Assembly: GCA_009602735.1 (NCBI GenBank)
Contig: WELA01009535.1
Coordinates: 808,534-872,533, forward strand
DNA: 64,000 nucleotides
Direction: 5' to 3'
Source: Mesotaenium endlicherianum
Lineage: Eukaryota > Streptophyta > Zygnematophyceae > Zygnematales > Mesotaeniaceae
The notes under the pieces were generated by a model. The model searched no databases, had not been told where the DNA came from, and saw nothing but the letters and a program-made list of their open reading frames with translations. The position numbers and the translations under genes were made by a program. Positions 1-11,399 of this stretch are shown in pieces (within the stretch, counting starts at the first letter, position 1; every line of letters starts with the position of its first letter).

Positions 1-1159
1 GCGCGAGCTGCGGCGGCCCCCCCGACGACCCCGACCCCGACGCCGACGCCGATGCCGACGCTGACGGGCCCGGGCGGCTGCCACTGCTGCCGCCCAGCTG
101 GAGCTCCTCGAAGTCGACCATGAGGCCCACGTCGAGGCGGTGCATGATGGCGTAGAAGGCGCGCCCGCTGCGCCGCAGGTTGACCACGATGGGGCTGACC
201 ACGGTGAGGTCGGGCGCGCACACGGCGCGCTCCAGCGTCACAATGCTGGCCGGCGTCAGCAGCTCGCGCGCGTCCATCCCCAGCGCCACCTGCCACTGCG
301 GGGGCGGCGGAGGCGGCGGCGTGCTGCCGCCGGTGCCCCTAGGAGAGCGCCGATCTTGGGGCCCCCCCAGCTCCCCCACATTTGCTCCCTCCCCCCTAAA
401 ATCCTCCCCTCGCTCACGCAACGCCCCCTGCTCCTCCTGCCCGTGCTCACGCACCCCCTGCTCTTCCTCCTGCAGCTCCTGCCCCTGCTGCTCCGGCAAG
501 TCCTCTCGCTCCTCCTGCCCTTCCTGCACCTGCACCTGCGCCTGCTCCTCGTGCATCTTCACCGCCGCAAGCTCCAGCACCTCCAGGACGTTCTCGCTGA
601 TGGCCAGCACGCGGAACGTCTCCTCCTCCACCAGCAGCAGGCACCCGAACGACTGCAGCAGGTCCTCTGAGAACGACGCCGCCGCCGCCGACCCTGCGTG
701 CCGCGTCGCGCCTGCCGCCTCTGTCTGCAACAGCAGGGGGGTCTCTGAGCTGAAGTGGGACGCGGGGGGGGTCCCGGTTTCCCCCGCCTGCCGTCGCTTG
801 TCCCCCTCCTCCTCGCTCGGCTCCTTCAAGGCCTGGCCCATTGCCCCCCACCTTGCAATGACAGTTGGCACCCCCCTCAACACCCCGCCTGAGCTTCGGT
901 AAGAGCTAGGGGCCCCCCTCCCTAACGCCTCGTCTAAATCTGACATGCTCCTGGGGAGCATTTCGCTCTCCGCCTCCGCTCTCGGATGCTTGCCCAGGTG
1001 CACTCCCCCCTGCCTCTGCCCCGACCCAGCGACAACGGTCTGGGGCTGGACAGACTGGCCCCATTCTTCTGCTCGCGGGGAGAAATCGACGGCCATTGGC
1101 CCAGCACCACTGTCGCTGGTGCCGGCGGCCATAACCCCCTGCATGGGGACGGTTTGCAT
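1..1159 (-). CDS. Phytochrome, N-terminal part (PAS domain), partial
   Basis: The minus strand is open in one frame from an ATG at 1159 to the window edge (386 codons); a later in-frame ATG is at 841. Seen: about residues 167-198 hold the start of a phytochrome N-terminal PAS domain (SFGCLLLVEEETFRVLAISE). Residues about 294-353 hold its second half, with GMDARELLTP, the SPIVVN strand, FYAIMHRLDVGLMVDFEE. Phytochromes are bilin-binding red/far-red receptors; the GAF, PHY and kinase-like modules would lie beyond position 1. Odd points: about 75-80 Gln/Glu- and Pro-rich residues split the PAS fold where plant phytochromes have a short loop; the usual IQPFG reads LQSFG; and a long low-complexity leader precedes the PAS. 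The exon is GC-rich, unlike the flanking DNA. The start is uncertain: the frame stays open up to about 1311 and an upstream exon is possible. The family call is firm, the subfamily is not. Confidence 0.85.
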   Translation of the reverse strand, partial: MQTVPMQGVMAAGTSDSGAGPMAVDFSPRAEEWGQSVQPQTVVAGSGQRQGGVHLGKHPRAEAESEMLPRSMSDLDEALGRGAPSSYRSSGGVLRGVPTVIARWGAMGQALKEPSEEEGDKRRQAGETGTPPASHFSSETPLLLQTEAAGATRHAGSAAAASFSEDLLQSFGCLLLVEEETFRVLAISENVLEVLELAAVKMHEEQAQVQVQEGQEEREDLPEQQGQELQEEEQGVREHGQEEQGALRERGEDFRGEGANVGELGGPQDRRSPRGTGGSTPPPPPPPQWQVALGMDARELLTPASIVTLERAVCAPDLTVVSPIVVNLRRSGRAFYAIMHRLDVGLMVDFEELQLGGSSGSRPGPSASASASASGSGSSGGPPQLA

Positions 1160-2770
1160 GCGGTCCAAAGAGCGGCCCTCTACATGGCCAGCTGCGTCGA
1201 CCGGATCGCTGCCAGCTTCTTCTGCGAGCTGTGCTGCTTGACCAGCTGCCCCCTGTCCAGACCTGCAAGGTGTGAGCTGTTGGATTGTACTCGTGGCCAA
1301 CCGCTGTCTCTTCTAGTGCCTGCCAAACGACTTATCCCAGAAGGTAGCCTGACAGCTGGCTGGGGCACATGCCTTAAGGAATCAGCTGCAAGGGAGGAGT
1401 CTGATCTTGTAGCGGGAGCTGACTGGTTCCAGAAAGCCGCAGGGCCTTCCGACGTCTGGGCAAGGAGAGGGTGCTGGTTCACAGCGCCATCATGTCCTAA
1501 TAAAGGGGTTGCTTTTCCTCTTTCACTGGCATCGCTCACGCCAACTGCTTCCTTCACATGTGAAACAGTCGGCACCAGGGTAAAAACGACGCTAGTTCAT
1601 TCATGTTACTGAATCTTTTTCCCCCAAACAAACTTCACTTCTGATTGGCTTGGACTCGCACATGACATACGTGAAGAACATTACACCTTATTATTCAAAG
1701 TACTCTGAAGGTAGCCCTGCCAGTGGCTCATATGTTGTACTCTCCCGTTCGCCTACATGTAATCTAGGACTCTCCAAATTGAAAAATCGTCGCTCATGAC
1801 ATGATGTATGCCCTAAAATCTTACATTCTCACCCGGCACGCTGGCACTGATATTCGATTAGAGTGCTGTATTCATGGTACACTAACTAAGTTCATGAACA
1901 TTTTGTCACAATTTTCGACACACTTAAGATCATCGTCATATCCAGTAGCCAGCCACACGGCCCGCCTGCCTGACAAGTAAACGACTCCAAGAATAGGAAG
2001 TACAAATCTGCTCGACACTTGCTTCGAGCTGCTTCTGGCCATGCTTCAAGCTGCTTTTGGCCCCATGTTAATTGCTTACGGCTAACGTATTTCTAAAATA
2101 TTGACAATCATTTTTGGCATGTGTTCCGACGCTTAATAGCTCTGGTTCCTAGGCGCCAATGGCGTGGCGGGATGAAATAATGGCAACTATTTCGAGAGGC
2201 GCGGTCAGAAATGGCTGGAAGTGGCTGAGCCCGGGTGAGCGCTGCTGAGAACGGCTTTAGATTGTGTATGAACTGCAATTGACGCAACTAGACCAGTCGA
2301 GATCAGTGGACCCTGGGGAGCTACGACTTGTGGCCCTGGGCTAAAGATGGAACCCGTGACTAGATTGCTAGTCAAATCTGCTTCACAGACCAGGATCGTG
2401 CAACTGCACGAGCAGCTTGACGTGCCTTTATATTCTTCAGGCAATCCAGGCGTCTGAGCAAATCTGAGCATCGAGCAGCATCATGTCTCACAGATCTATC
2501 ATCTATCTGCCTGTGTAACATCCTTCAGATCCCCCAATCTAAAACGCGAAATTCTGTTCAATATCCAACGACTCTCGAGGATGACTTGTTTAAGTGACGG
2601 TACAAAAAAGCGTAATTGCCCGGATGACGGATTCTGCAAGACAAATCTTGTGAGAAATGGCAACTGAAGGTACGTGCACTAATGCGGACAAATAAACACC
2701 ACACAAAGTGCGCTTGTTCACACTTGTTAAGGTGGAAACAAAACAGGTGCTTAACTAACTTGACATGTCA
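1160..2770. other. Intergenic, upstream of the phytochrome gene
   Basis: No gene, RNA or recognised repeat is seen. Short ORFs here lack any recognisable domain. The part next to 1159 presumably holds the phytochrome promoter and 5' leader, but no clear TATA box or motif stands out. Confidence 0.5.
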
Positions 2771-2981
2771 TGTCGTGACTGACACCTCACTAGACTGTGC
2801 GGCAAGCGTCACGGCGCGCTCAGGCACAGACAGTCAACCATTGACTCACCGACCAAGCTCGGCTGACCTGTGAATGTCAGCGTCGGACGCAAGTCCAGCC
2901 CGCCACACGCGAGGTGACCGCACATAAACCAGGTCGATCTCGACACTTAGCAAGGGGTGGGGATTTGCTAGCCAGGTCAAC
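2771..2981 (+). repeat. Old LTR-like fragment, left part
   Basis: It begins TGTCGTGACT and shares with the end repeat of element A (3111 onward) the run CATTGACTCACCGACCA (2838-2854) and flanking similarity. It reads as the left part of an older, diverged repeat of the same family, interrupted by the hAT transposon at 2990; the likely right part is 47460-47950. No TSD was found for this fragment. Confidence 0.5.
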
Positions 2982-3110
2982 CATAGGGCCCTAGTTATGG
3001 GAAACGCACGTATTGGTCAATTGGGCACGTATAACGCGGCGTATTACGTCGTATTTGCAAAATACGTATGATGTCTGAATTAAACAATTAAGTAGATTGA
3101 GGTCTACTTC

Positions 3111-4355
3111 TGTCGCGACTACTATCTGTTTGACGGTGTCGCACGCGCAGCGCAAGCTACGGCCACCCAGGTACAGGAAGTCAACATTGACTCACCGACC
3201 ACTTGACTGATTACGTCGCAGTCAGCGGTTATGTTGGCATCAAGACCATTGGCAAGGGGTCAATGTCAATGTGCCCCACACCCAGGAATGGGGAGGTTTT
3301 GACAACATAAGACAGCCGCGAGGCTAAAAGCTGGGGATCAGTGATGAGCCGCCCAGCAGGTACCAAGTCAGGTACTGTGTGACTGGCAGATTAAGCCAAG
3401 TCATGGCCGCAAGACCAAGATAGGTTACGGCCGCCCGGTTGGGAATCTTGAGCAAGTGGCATTGGCTTGTACACGCCGCTCAGGAATTCTTAGCCATGAG
3501 CCAATTAGGCGTGACTGCCAGCTGAGAAGCTAAGCAGCCACGCGCGACAATCACGAGGTGTGCATGCATGCTGAGTGACTACGAGCTTGAGTTGAGCATG
3601 GCTACGCAGAAGCTGCATGCAGCTGAACTTGTGACTAAGCACTGGCATTCTCGAGAGAGGATAATGTGTGGTGTCTAAGAAGGCACGAGCTCTGTCTGAA
3701 GCTGTCTCATTCGTGCTCGCATCGGTGTCGAAGGAAGCTAAAGAAGCAGAAGGAGCGCAAAGAAGAAGGAGTTTCCAAGGCCTTAGAAGAGCCAGGGCGC
3801 CAGGCTTCTGCCGACGCTAGAAGATTTTTGCTCTAAAGTGTACCATAGAAAGATTAGGTCTCAGGAGTTCCCAAGAGAGGATCTCACTGGTAGTAAGTAA
3901 AGGGCTGCAGAATAGGATCCATTAGGAGATTAGCACAGATTTGGGTCAAACGCCACCAAGCGTGCGAAGGCCACTTAAAATGGTGAGTGCTGTGTTAGTT
4001 TCCAGGTTCTCTGAAGTCTCTATTGTCGAATTGCTAATAGCAAGAGTAGTATTAACAAGCAAATGCTCTCAGCGAAGAACTGAGTGAGCCCAGCCAAGTA
4101 GTGAAGAGCTGTTAAGGCGCGGTATTGAGCGAAGAACTCAGACCAGGCCAGCATAGATGTGCAGTTCAGAGTTTTGTAAGCTGTGACTTGTGGAAAGTCA
4201 AGCGAAAGCCTTGAAGGGCGATTTTCTCTGACATGGACCTTGCCTGTCAAGCTACTTAGACGTGATTTCTGCAAACTACCAGCTTGTTCATTATGTAAAC
4301 CCTCAACTTGGGCGAAAGCCTGTGTAGAAGTAGGACGCTTCCGTCCTTCCTACTT
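3111..4355 (+). repeat. Element A end repeat A1
   Basis: It matches A2 (38912-40152) from TGTCGCGA to the CTTCCGTCCT block. It is not followed by a copy of the 304-bp B repeat; the element's internal region starts directly after it. A primer-binding site for a known tRNA was not recognised after it. Confidence 0.85.
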
Positions 4356-4474
4356 ATGAGAACCTCGGTTGATTGGTTCAGGTGAACAAGAATTCCCAAG
4401 TCAATTGGGGATTGAGGCCTGTGAAGGCTGCCGGTGTCCAACCTGGAAAGGGACCCGGAGAAATTTAACTGTAT

Positions 4475-6090
4475 ATGCGATTGAGGAGTGGAAGACTCTA
4501 CCACTCTGTGGAGCCTGCAGAAGCATCTGATTCTAGCCAAAGTTCACGAGAAAGTGAGACGTCTGAGCATATTGACAACCGGTGGAGTGAGCAAACGTCG
4601 AGAGACGAGTCTCGTTGTAACTCCGCAAGCGGTGAGCACCCAGATAACACACGAGCCTTTGCACCTGATTTGGGCAGAGAGCAAGACGTGTGGGGAAGAG
4701 TGAGTGATACCTGTTCACCGTTCGAGATGGCCGGTGATGATCGGGATGAAAGTCCTAAGTTCAAGCTGTCTGCAAAGTGTTTTAGCGGACGAACCAGCGA
4801 GAATGGTCTTACTTTAGAAGAGTTTGATGAGATCTATTGGGAAGAATTCTTTGAGAAGATTCGGAAAGATTCTTCTTATACGCAATCTGTCACATTCATA
4901 GGCTTGGTTCAGTACTTGGACAAAAACGCCCTGCTATTATATTGCCAATTCCGGAAGGATGAAGACCTCACCCAGGAATGGGCGTTTGAAGAACAGAAAA
5001 GGGCTAGGGATTTAAAAATCCAGAAAGAGGCTGCGAAAGCCCGAATGTCCGCTTTATCTTCAAGAAAAACAGTGAGAACTGCTCCTGTTGAGAGCATAGA
5101 CTTAGCTGCACTAACACAAGAATTAACAGAGCCCATGAGGCAACTCACTGAGGGGCAGCGACTCAAGATGATGATGCCGAATCTGTCGCAGAATTGCGAA
5201 AAGTGTGTGCAGAACTGTCTGAAAAGATTTCTAAAGCTTAGGAACGAGTAACACGCAGAGCTACACCTCTCAATGGGCAGCAAAGCAATAGTGCCACGAC
5301 AGAGGCAAGCCATGCGCAAGCCTTGGCTAGCTGTCGTAAGGATATGGAGGCTGGGGATGACCAGCTAGACCCCATGCATTGCCTGCGTCGTTTCTTCAAG
5401 TTGCTTGAAGCACGATTCCCCGAGGATCGCAGTCTTAAAGTGCACCGTTATGTGCATTTTGTTCGTCAGAAGAACGAGACCGTCATGGAGGTCAAATCCA
5501 GATTGGTAGACCTCGCCAAAAAGGCAAAAATATACGAGCCCAGAATAGTGGTTGACAAGTTTCTGTTGTGCTTGGGCAAGGAAACAGATCGTGAAGTCAG
5601 GCCACATCTGTCCGCAAAACACGGAATTGACTGGGACATCAACGAGGCGGCTGAAATAGCACGCAATATCGAAGAAGGTAAAGTATGGTATAAAGAGGCT
5701 TCCAGGACGCTCATGGCTCCTGAGAGGAGAGAGAAATTCTCTTCGCCTAAGGCCAACAGCTCTAATCTTCAGTTTAAGAAAAAGAGCGGGCCTTTCCATA
5801 AGTTTGCTAAGCACGACAACGCTGCTGAGACAGCAGAGAGTTGTTGGAATTGCGGGAAATCAGGACATCAGAAGAGAGACTGTCCGTACCCAGATGCTAA
5901 GCAACTATCCGCAAGCAAAGCGCCAGTATGCGCACATTGCAGTAAGAAGGGACACTCGGAATAGGAGTGTTGGTCTAAGAACCCAAATCTGAAGCCGCCC
6001 TGGGCGTATGTCGCCACAAAAGAGGCAAACAAAGAGAAAAAGAAAGAAAGGGGTGGCTCTGGTAATCGCAAGGGTAACCAGAAGTATGAA
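4475..6090 (+). pseudogene. Element A gag region
   Basis: Starts at ATG 4475. The first part is acidic and charged with a predicted helical region. The capsid-like part (about 5340-5700) has the Leu- and Trp-spaced pattern of retrotransposon gag. Two zinc knuckles follow: CWNCGKSGHQKRDC (about 5842-5883) and a second starting CAHCSKKGH (about 5929-5955). Zinc knuckles in gag bind the RNA genome. A Lys-rich stretch follows. Broken fossil. Confidence 0.75.
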
Positions 6091-6529
6091 GCTATGAGTG
6101 CAGAAATCGCTGAGTTGAAAGCACAGTTTGCTAAACTAAATGCACCCAATGTCTATTATGATGCAGACATTGCAGAAAAGACCGTCTGCAAAGGCGAGAA
6201 GCGATTGTCTGCAACGGCCATGGATGCAACGGCTGCCGAGCAAGCAGATCACAACCGTCTGGTGCCAAGGAATGCTGGGAAGCTTCCTCAGACTTTCCGG
6301 ATCACTCTGGATGAACATGAGATCTCACAGCTACGACAAACCAGGTCCGGGTCGCGCAAGACATTCAGTTTTTCACTGGAGAAGCTGAAGGCACTGGTGG
6401 AACACCGGATCCAGCATGCTCCTTTGCTTTCTCTTGCGGATTTGCACATCACTTACCCATTCACGGTTGAAGAGGCCGGACATCAGCTGGATATAGCTGA
6501 GGAAGGAGCAAATAGTGCCTCATTGCCTA

Positions 6530-6940
6530 CCAATTTTAGCACCGTGAGAGTGCAAAATAAGGATGGTGCATTGACCTTCAACAACTGGGCAGCTCCCAAC
6601 ATTCTGTTGGATACAGGCGCACAGCCAGTCATTCTCGGAAAACGAGCTGTGAAAGCTCTGGGTTTGACGACAAGGGACCTGAAAGAGAGTCCTTTTCAGT
6701 AGAGAACTGCCTCAGGACAAGTTTCAAAGTCTTGTGGGATTACCCGCAAGCCTGTGAAAATCACCGTAAATCCGGGGAAACCTGAAGAGGCGTCACTATT
6801 CATAGAGTGCACAGTGACGGAAGCTGAGAACTATGATGTTCTTTTGGGAACAGAAGCATTGATTCCTTTGGGTATGATCATTGATCCGCGAAAACAGAGA
6901 GTGACTTACCAATCAACAGATAATCAGCCGGCAGGAGAGA
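6530..6940 (+). pseudogene. Element A retroviral-type aspartic protease
   Basis: The catalytic motif LLDTGAQPVILG lies at about 6604-6640, and the second flap/hydrophobic motif YDVLLGTEALIPLG at about 6832-6875. This is the pepsin-like half-enzyme fold that cuts the gag-pol polyprotein as a dimer. Element B has the same DTGAQP and DVLLG motifs, which links the two elements. Broken fossil. Confidence 0.75.
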
Positions 6941-7199
6941 TTCCTGTGAAAATGGTTTGCACAAGAGAAGCAAACTACGGACTGCAAGACTGTTACGTTA
7001 ATGACAGGTACCCAGAAGCCATCGACTACCTCATGAAGCAAGAAGAAGAAGGCTATACAAGCATCAACATGCCAACACCCTTGGTATGGCAATCCCAGAT
7101 CATGAAGCAACTGGAAAATGTGAGTAATAGGGACCGCGGCCCGCAAGAGCTGCTGCCAGTACCCTACCCAGTTACCTCCTCTGCAAATTTGTTGCCTGG

Positions 7200-8252
7200 A
7201 GTAAAGCCACTGCCGCAAGGCATTGTCAGGATGGAAGATCCTTTCCGCAAAAGGGGAGTGGTGGTGTTGGAACTATTTGCCGGACTTGGCTCTGGGACCA
7301 TAGCCCTGATCCAGCGAGGAATACCAGTAGCCAAAGTCTTGTATGTGGACAACGATGACCACGCTTTTCAAGCATTCCAAGAGGTCATGAAACAGATGCG
7401 ACAAATGCATCATTTTCAAAGGTTGGCGATTATATATGGCAATGTCGAGCGCATTGCTGGAGGCAACATTATGAACGTGAAACTCGAATACCTGTATGGT
7501 TACAGGATTGATTTGATTTTTGCTGGGTTTCCTTGTCAACCATTTTCTCAAGCTGGAAACAGGAGGGGATTCAACGATCCCCGAGCGCAACACTAGGGAT
7601 GGATGGTGAAAATCATCAGCATGCTGCGGGAACGTCAGCACTATCACCCACCTGTGTTTGTGATTGAGAACGTACATCCAGGAATGGGCTACAAGCAGAT
7701 GAAGCCAGGGGAACCATGGCTGATTTTCGACTCCACTTTGAGCCATCATGTGCTAATCAACGACGCCAAGCACGGAAGTTTGTCTTATAGGGCCAGGATA
7801 TTTTGGGCCAACGGCATGTCCATCGAGGTCCTGAGAGAAATGGAGGACATTACACGGCAATCACCAACAGCATTGACAGTGGAAAAGGCACTGGCGGTGC
7901 ATACCAGACCAGTGACCTGGAGGGATTCCTATCCACAGTGTGTCATCAACAACAAGGTCAGCCAAGAGTGGTACTGCCTACCTTCACAGCACATCCAGGA
8001 TCTCAAAACTTCAGAGGAGGTGGACCAGGAATGGTCAAAGACATGTATAAAAGAGACGCCGTATGGAGAGAGCCCACTGCGGTGGAAAAGGGCAAATGTT
8101 TGGGAATTCCCGACAGCCTAGCTCAGCATATAGCTGGCACTGTAGGACCAGAGGAGGCTGCAAAGATTTTTGGCAACATGATCGGGCAGCACTCTATGAC
8201 CTGGTTGGTGGAAACAATTATGACATGGCAACAGTTGACCTTCACTGACTAG
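7200..8252 (+). pseudogene. Element A cytosine-5 DNA methyltransferase domain
   Basis: Methyltransferase motifs in the right order: motif I VLELFAGLGSGTIAL (about 7263-7307, S-adenosylmethionine binding), an acidic motif II (YVDND), motif IV GFPCQPFSQAG (about 7525-7557, with the catalytic Pro-Cys), motif VI PVFVIENV (about 7650-7674), motif VIII YRARIFWANG (about 7786-7815), and a C-terminal KGKCLGIPD/GNMIGQHS block (about 8090-8200), like motifs IX-X. The RARIFW spacing recalls the DNMT3/DRM group, but the family assignment is tentative. It sits between protease and reverse transcriptase on the same strand, so it belongs to the element, not the host. Retrotransposon-borne methyltransferases are known from charophyte and dinoflagellate genomes. 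The element copy is broken. Confidence 0.85.
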
Positions 8253-8255
8253 CCT

Positions 8256-9183
8256 ATGCCGAGACCAAGACCAGTAACAATTGGGAACAATGTGGTACCA
8301 ACATCTGACCAGAGGGCCATCAGAACGGCACATCGGCAACAAGAAGAATACTGGGTGCGAAGGGACGCAGCGGCAGCCGCTATAAACCAAGCATACCAGG
8401 GAGATAGGATGGGGGAACTGATGCGATGTCGGGAGCTACTGGACCAGATTGATGACCGGACTCACGAATTACAAGCACCTCTGGAAAGAGAGGATACCCC
8501 CATGAGGGATCAGGCACCTGAGCAAGCAGTACCGCTACCAGGAGTGGAGGACGACACGCATGACACGCCATTATCTGTGAGAAACGCCACTCACAGCCAG
8601 ATGTTTGGAAGCTCACCTCCTGGAACAACGACATTAAAATGTGAAGGAGCCCAAGAAGAAGCTAGGGTCAGGGTATGACACCCCCCTCGGCCCAAGGGCA
8701 GCTGGACATGGAGACTATTGGCAGGAAAGCTCAAGTAGCTGGGAAGCTAATCAAAGGTGTCTTTTGTCTTCGCCAGAGCAAGTATCGTTACCAGATATGT
8801 CATTAGAGGCTGAGAAGAAGGCTCCTAAGCCCACAGCTGAAAATACTGGATACTACCTAAATCATGCACCAAGGCAAGAACGCCAGTGCAATCTGGGTGA
8901 ATGGGTCGAAGGGAGGAGCCAGAACTCACGAGATTCCGGAGGGTCTGCGAAGACCATATGTCTCGAAGTAATATTCGAAGAACGCCAAGAGGAGTCGGAC
9001 AAGAAACTGCCTACAACACCTGCCCTGATGAGCTCAGAGCCGGAAACTAAGGGGCAACGGCAGGGTTCAGCCAGTCAAACAGCTGAACACATTGCAAGGC
9101 AAATCATGGAGCAGCTGCTGGATGCAGGCGCCCGACAACACCAGGAACGGGAAGTGGCTAAGGCGGCGAGCGCTCTGCAATAA
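8256..9183 (+). pseudogene. Element A region of unknown role, up to the chromovirus insertion
   Basis: Reading frames here encode charged, Gln/Glu- and Ala-rich protein with no recognised domain. The region follows the methyltransferase and precedes the reverse transcriptase part, which resumes at 34317 beyond the nested chromoviruses. It may be a linker or a lineage-specific domain. Confidence 0.45.
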
Positions 9184-9191
9184 ACCATCGT

Positions 9192-9912
9192 TGTAATGAA
9201 TCAGTATAATGGTTGATATAATATTCATTTAAATATAACATTTAAATAAGTTCAGCCTGCTGAACTCTAGTTAATAATCAGTCTGCTGGACTTTATATTC
9301 AATATCAATTTAATGACTCAGCCGGAAGCAGCAGGCTGAAGTCAGCTTAAGTCAGCTCGCTGACACATTCTTTGACAGCCAGCTGACTTCCGTACTCGGT
9401 AGCAGCGAACTGCATCGATATGCATCTAAGTGTGGTATGCTAGATGAATGGCCAGATGACATCCCTATGGTGGATGGTGATTCGGGATGATGGGAGATGG
9501 CGGTGGATTTGGTTAATCGAGGTCCCACCAACGTGGTTAACTCCCGGGTAGGCGGTGCCATCGCACTGGCCGTTGAATTGTAAACTCATTCCATGTACAT
9601 ATGCTAGGCATTGCTCTCGAGTTCGGCATTTGGAAACGAGGCCAACTCTCTTGTACAGCTTGCTGAGAGAAATCTGAATCCAAGGCGAGAAGCCATTGAT
9701 ACGCACTGTCTTCTAACCTTGCTTATGTATGAGTTTACTGATTGCATTATTGATGCTAGTTTACTTGCATTTGACTTACGAGTAATGTCCACTGCTAGTG
9801 TGTTGTCCTTTGACCGTTTGACCAGTTAACGGAAAATACCATATTGATTACTTGCTGATATAAAGATTTTTATTAATTGTTAATCGCCTATTTGGTAAGT
9901 CGATTCATTTCA
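9192..9912 (+). repeat. Chromovirus copy 1, 5' LTR
   Basis: 721 bp, begins TGTAATGAATC and ends GATTCATTTCA. The same LTR family recurs at 17899, 18512, 25852 and 33881, and as a distant solo copy at 48577. Confidence 0.9.
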
Positions 9913-9913
9913 G

Positions 9914-9925
9914 TGGTATCGGAGC
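9914..9925 (+). promoter_or_regulatory. Primer-binding site (initiator Met tRNA type), copy 1
   Basis: TGGTATCGGAGC lies one base after the LTR. It differs by one base from TGGTATCAGAGC, the common plant retrotransposon site pairing with the 3' end of initiator Met tRNA. The same site is at 19235 and 26598 in copies 2 and 3. Confidence 0.85.
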
Positions 9926-9946
9926 GGTTATCACAGTCTTCTTTGT

Positions 9947-11397
9947 ATGGTAAGGACAAGGTCTCAAACTAGCAACTCCCGAGACATGGAGAACCAGGAT
10001 AACGAGAATGTCAAAAACCAGGCGGAAAGCCATGTAGCGGGAACCCGTACCTATTCTGAAGCAGTGGCAGATACTGTAGCTAGAGAGGCTGCAGATGAGG
10101 CAGTTGCTATTGCCGCAGTCGCAGCACACAAGCTGAGGAGAATAGCAAAGGTCGCTGAAGATACAGAAAGGAGGGAAGGAGAGCCAGCTGACGAGCGCAC
10201 TGTTGAAGAACTTATGGCATCAAGGGCCAATGTTATGAACCCACCTCCTGCTGTACAACTCAATGTACCCCTAGGTCAAATACGTGACCGGCTGAATGCG
10301 GCAGGAATTGCTGCTGCAGGATCGAGAGGGACTGTTGAAAACACTACTTAGCGAGTAGATGCCAATGCTGCTGCTGCATTTGCTAGACTACCACCCCAGA
10401 GTGTAGACTTGGAAGCATTGTTCGTTCAAATGCAGTCGCAAATGGCGACCATGTATCAGTCCCAACAGGAGGACAAAAAAATCATAATGTCTCTACTGCG
10501 AACAGAGGCCAACTGGGATCTCAAACCACTAGTGGTGGTGGCCGAGGGCCTAGTAAGCCCAAGCCGAAACCTCCCCAGGAATATGATCCTGAGGGAAACA
10601 GAAAATATTACCTGATCAAATTTCTCGCGGATGTTGACCAGTGGCTGGAGAACTACCCAAAATTGCAAGATTACGAGAAGGTCAGGCACACCGGTGCGCT
10701 ACTGAAAGGCAGTGCCGCAGACTGGTGGCTCTACTGGAAAGGAGAGCGTAAGGCTCGGCAACTCGGTGACCCTACGTGGGTAGAGTTTGTCGAGAAGTTG
10801 CATGAGAAATTCGATGTCATCAACCAGCAGGAGAAAGCTATCTATGCGATGATCTCCCTGACACTGAAGCATACCACTTCAGTTGCTGAATTTGCTGAAA
10901 AGTTCCAGGAGAACATGATGAAGCAGCCAAACTTGCCAGAACAGTATAGGATAGCATACTTCAGGTATGGCTTGAAATCCAAAATCTCTGGTCATTTCGC
11001 TGAGAAGAAGTATGAGAAACTGGCTGACTTGATCCAGGATGCTGATGCCTGGGATCAGCAGCGGTTCAATCACAAGCGCCAGAGTAATGCTTTGGTGTCT
11101 AAGATTGTCAAAAAGTTCCACGGTTCCTACAATGCAATTGAAGGAGACCAGGCTGAGGATGATCAGGGTGATGGATATGAGTATGAGTATAATGCCATAC
11201 AGTCTAGAGGTAGAGGTGGTTTCCCTCGAGGCGGCTATGGAAGAGGTGGTGGTAGGACTAAGCCGAGACCAGCCTCAGCAAAATCGATTTGCTTCCATTG
11301 CCAGCAGCCAGGTCACTTCAGAGAGCAGTGTCCAGACAAGCACCTCCCAAAAGTCGAGAGAAAAGACCAGCCTTTAAAAGACAGCAACAGTCAGTAA
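9947..11397 (+). pseudogene. Chromovirus copy 1 gag
   Basis: Begins with the [10 protein letters not shown] leader shared by all three copies. It holds the retrotransposon gag domain ([18 protein letters not shown] region, about 10705-11000), a Gly/Arg-rich tract (about 11195-11260) and one zinc knuckle, [14 protein letters not shown]. Broken fossil. Confidence 0.85.
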
Positions 11398-11399
11398 TC

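Noticed and set aside
140-902. Two long plus-strand open frames
   Set aside because: They are antisense shadows of the GC-rich phytochrome exon, which has clear PAS motifs on the minus strand.
7200-8252. Methyltransferase as a host or bacterial restriction-modification gene
   Set aside because: It lies on the same strand between protease and RT of element A, within its TSD-flanked ends, and no restriction enzyme is nearby.
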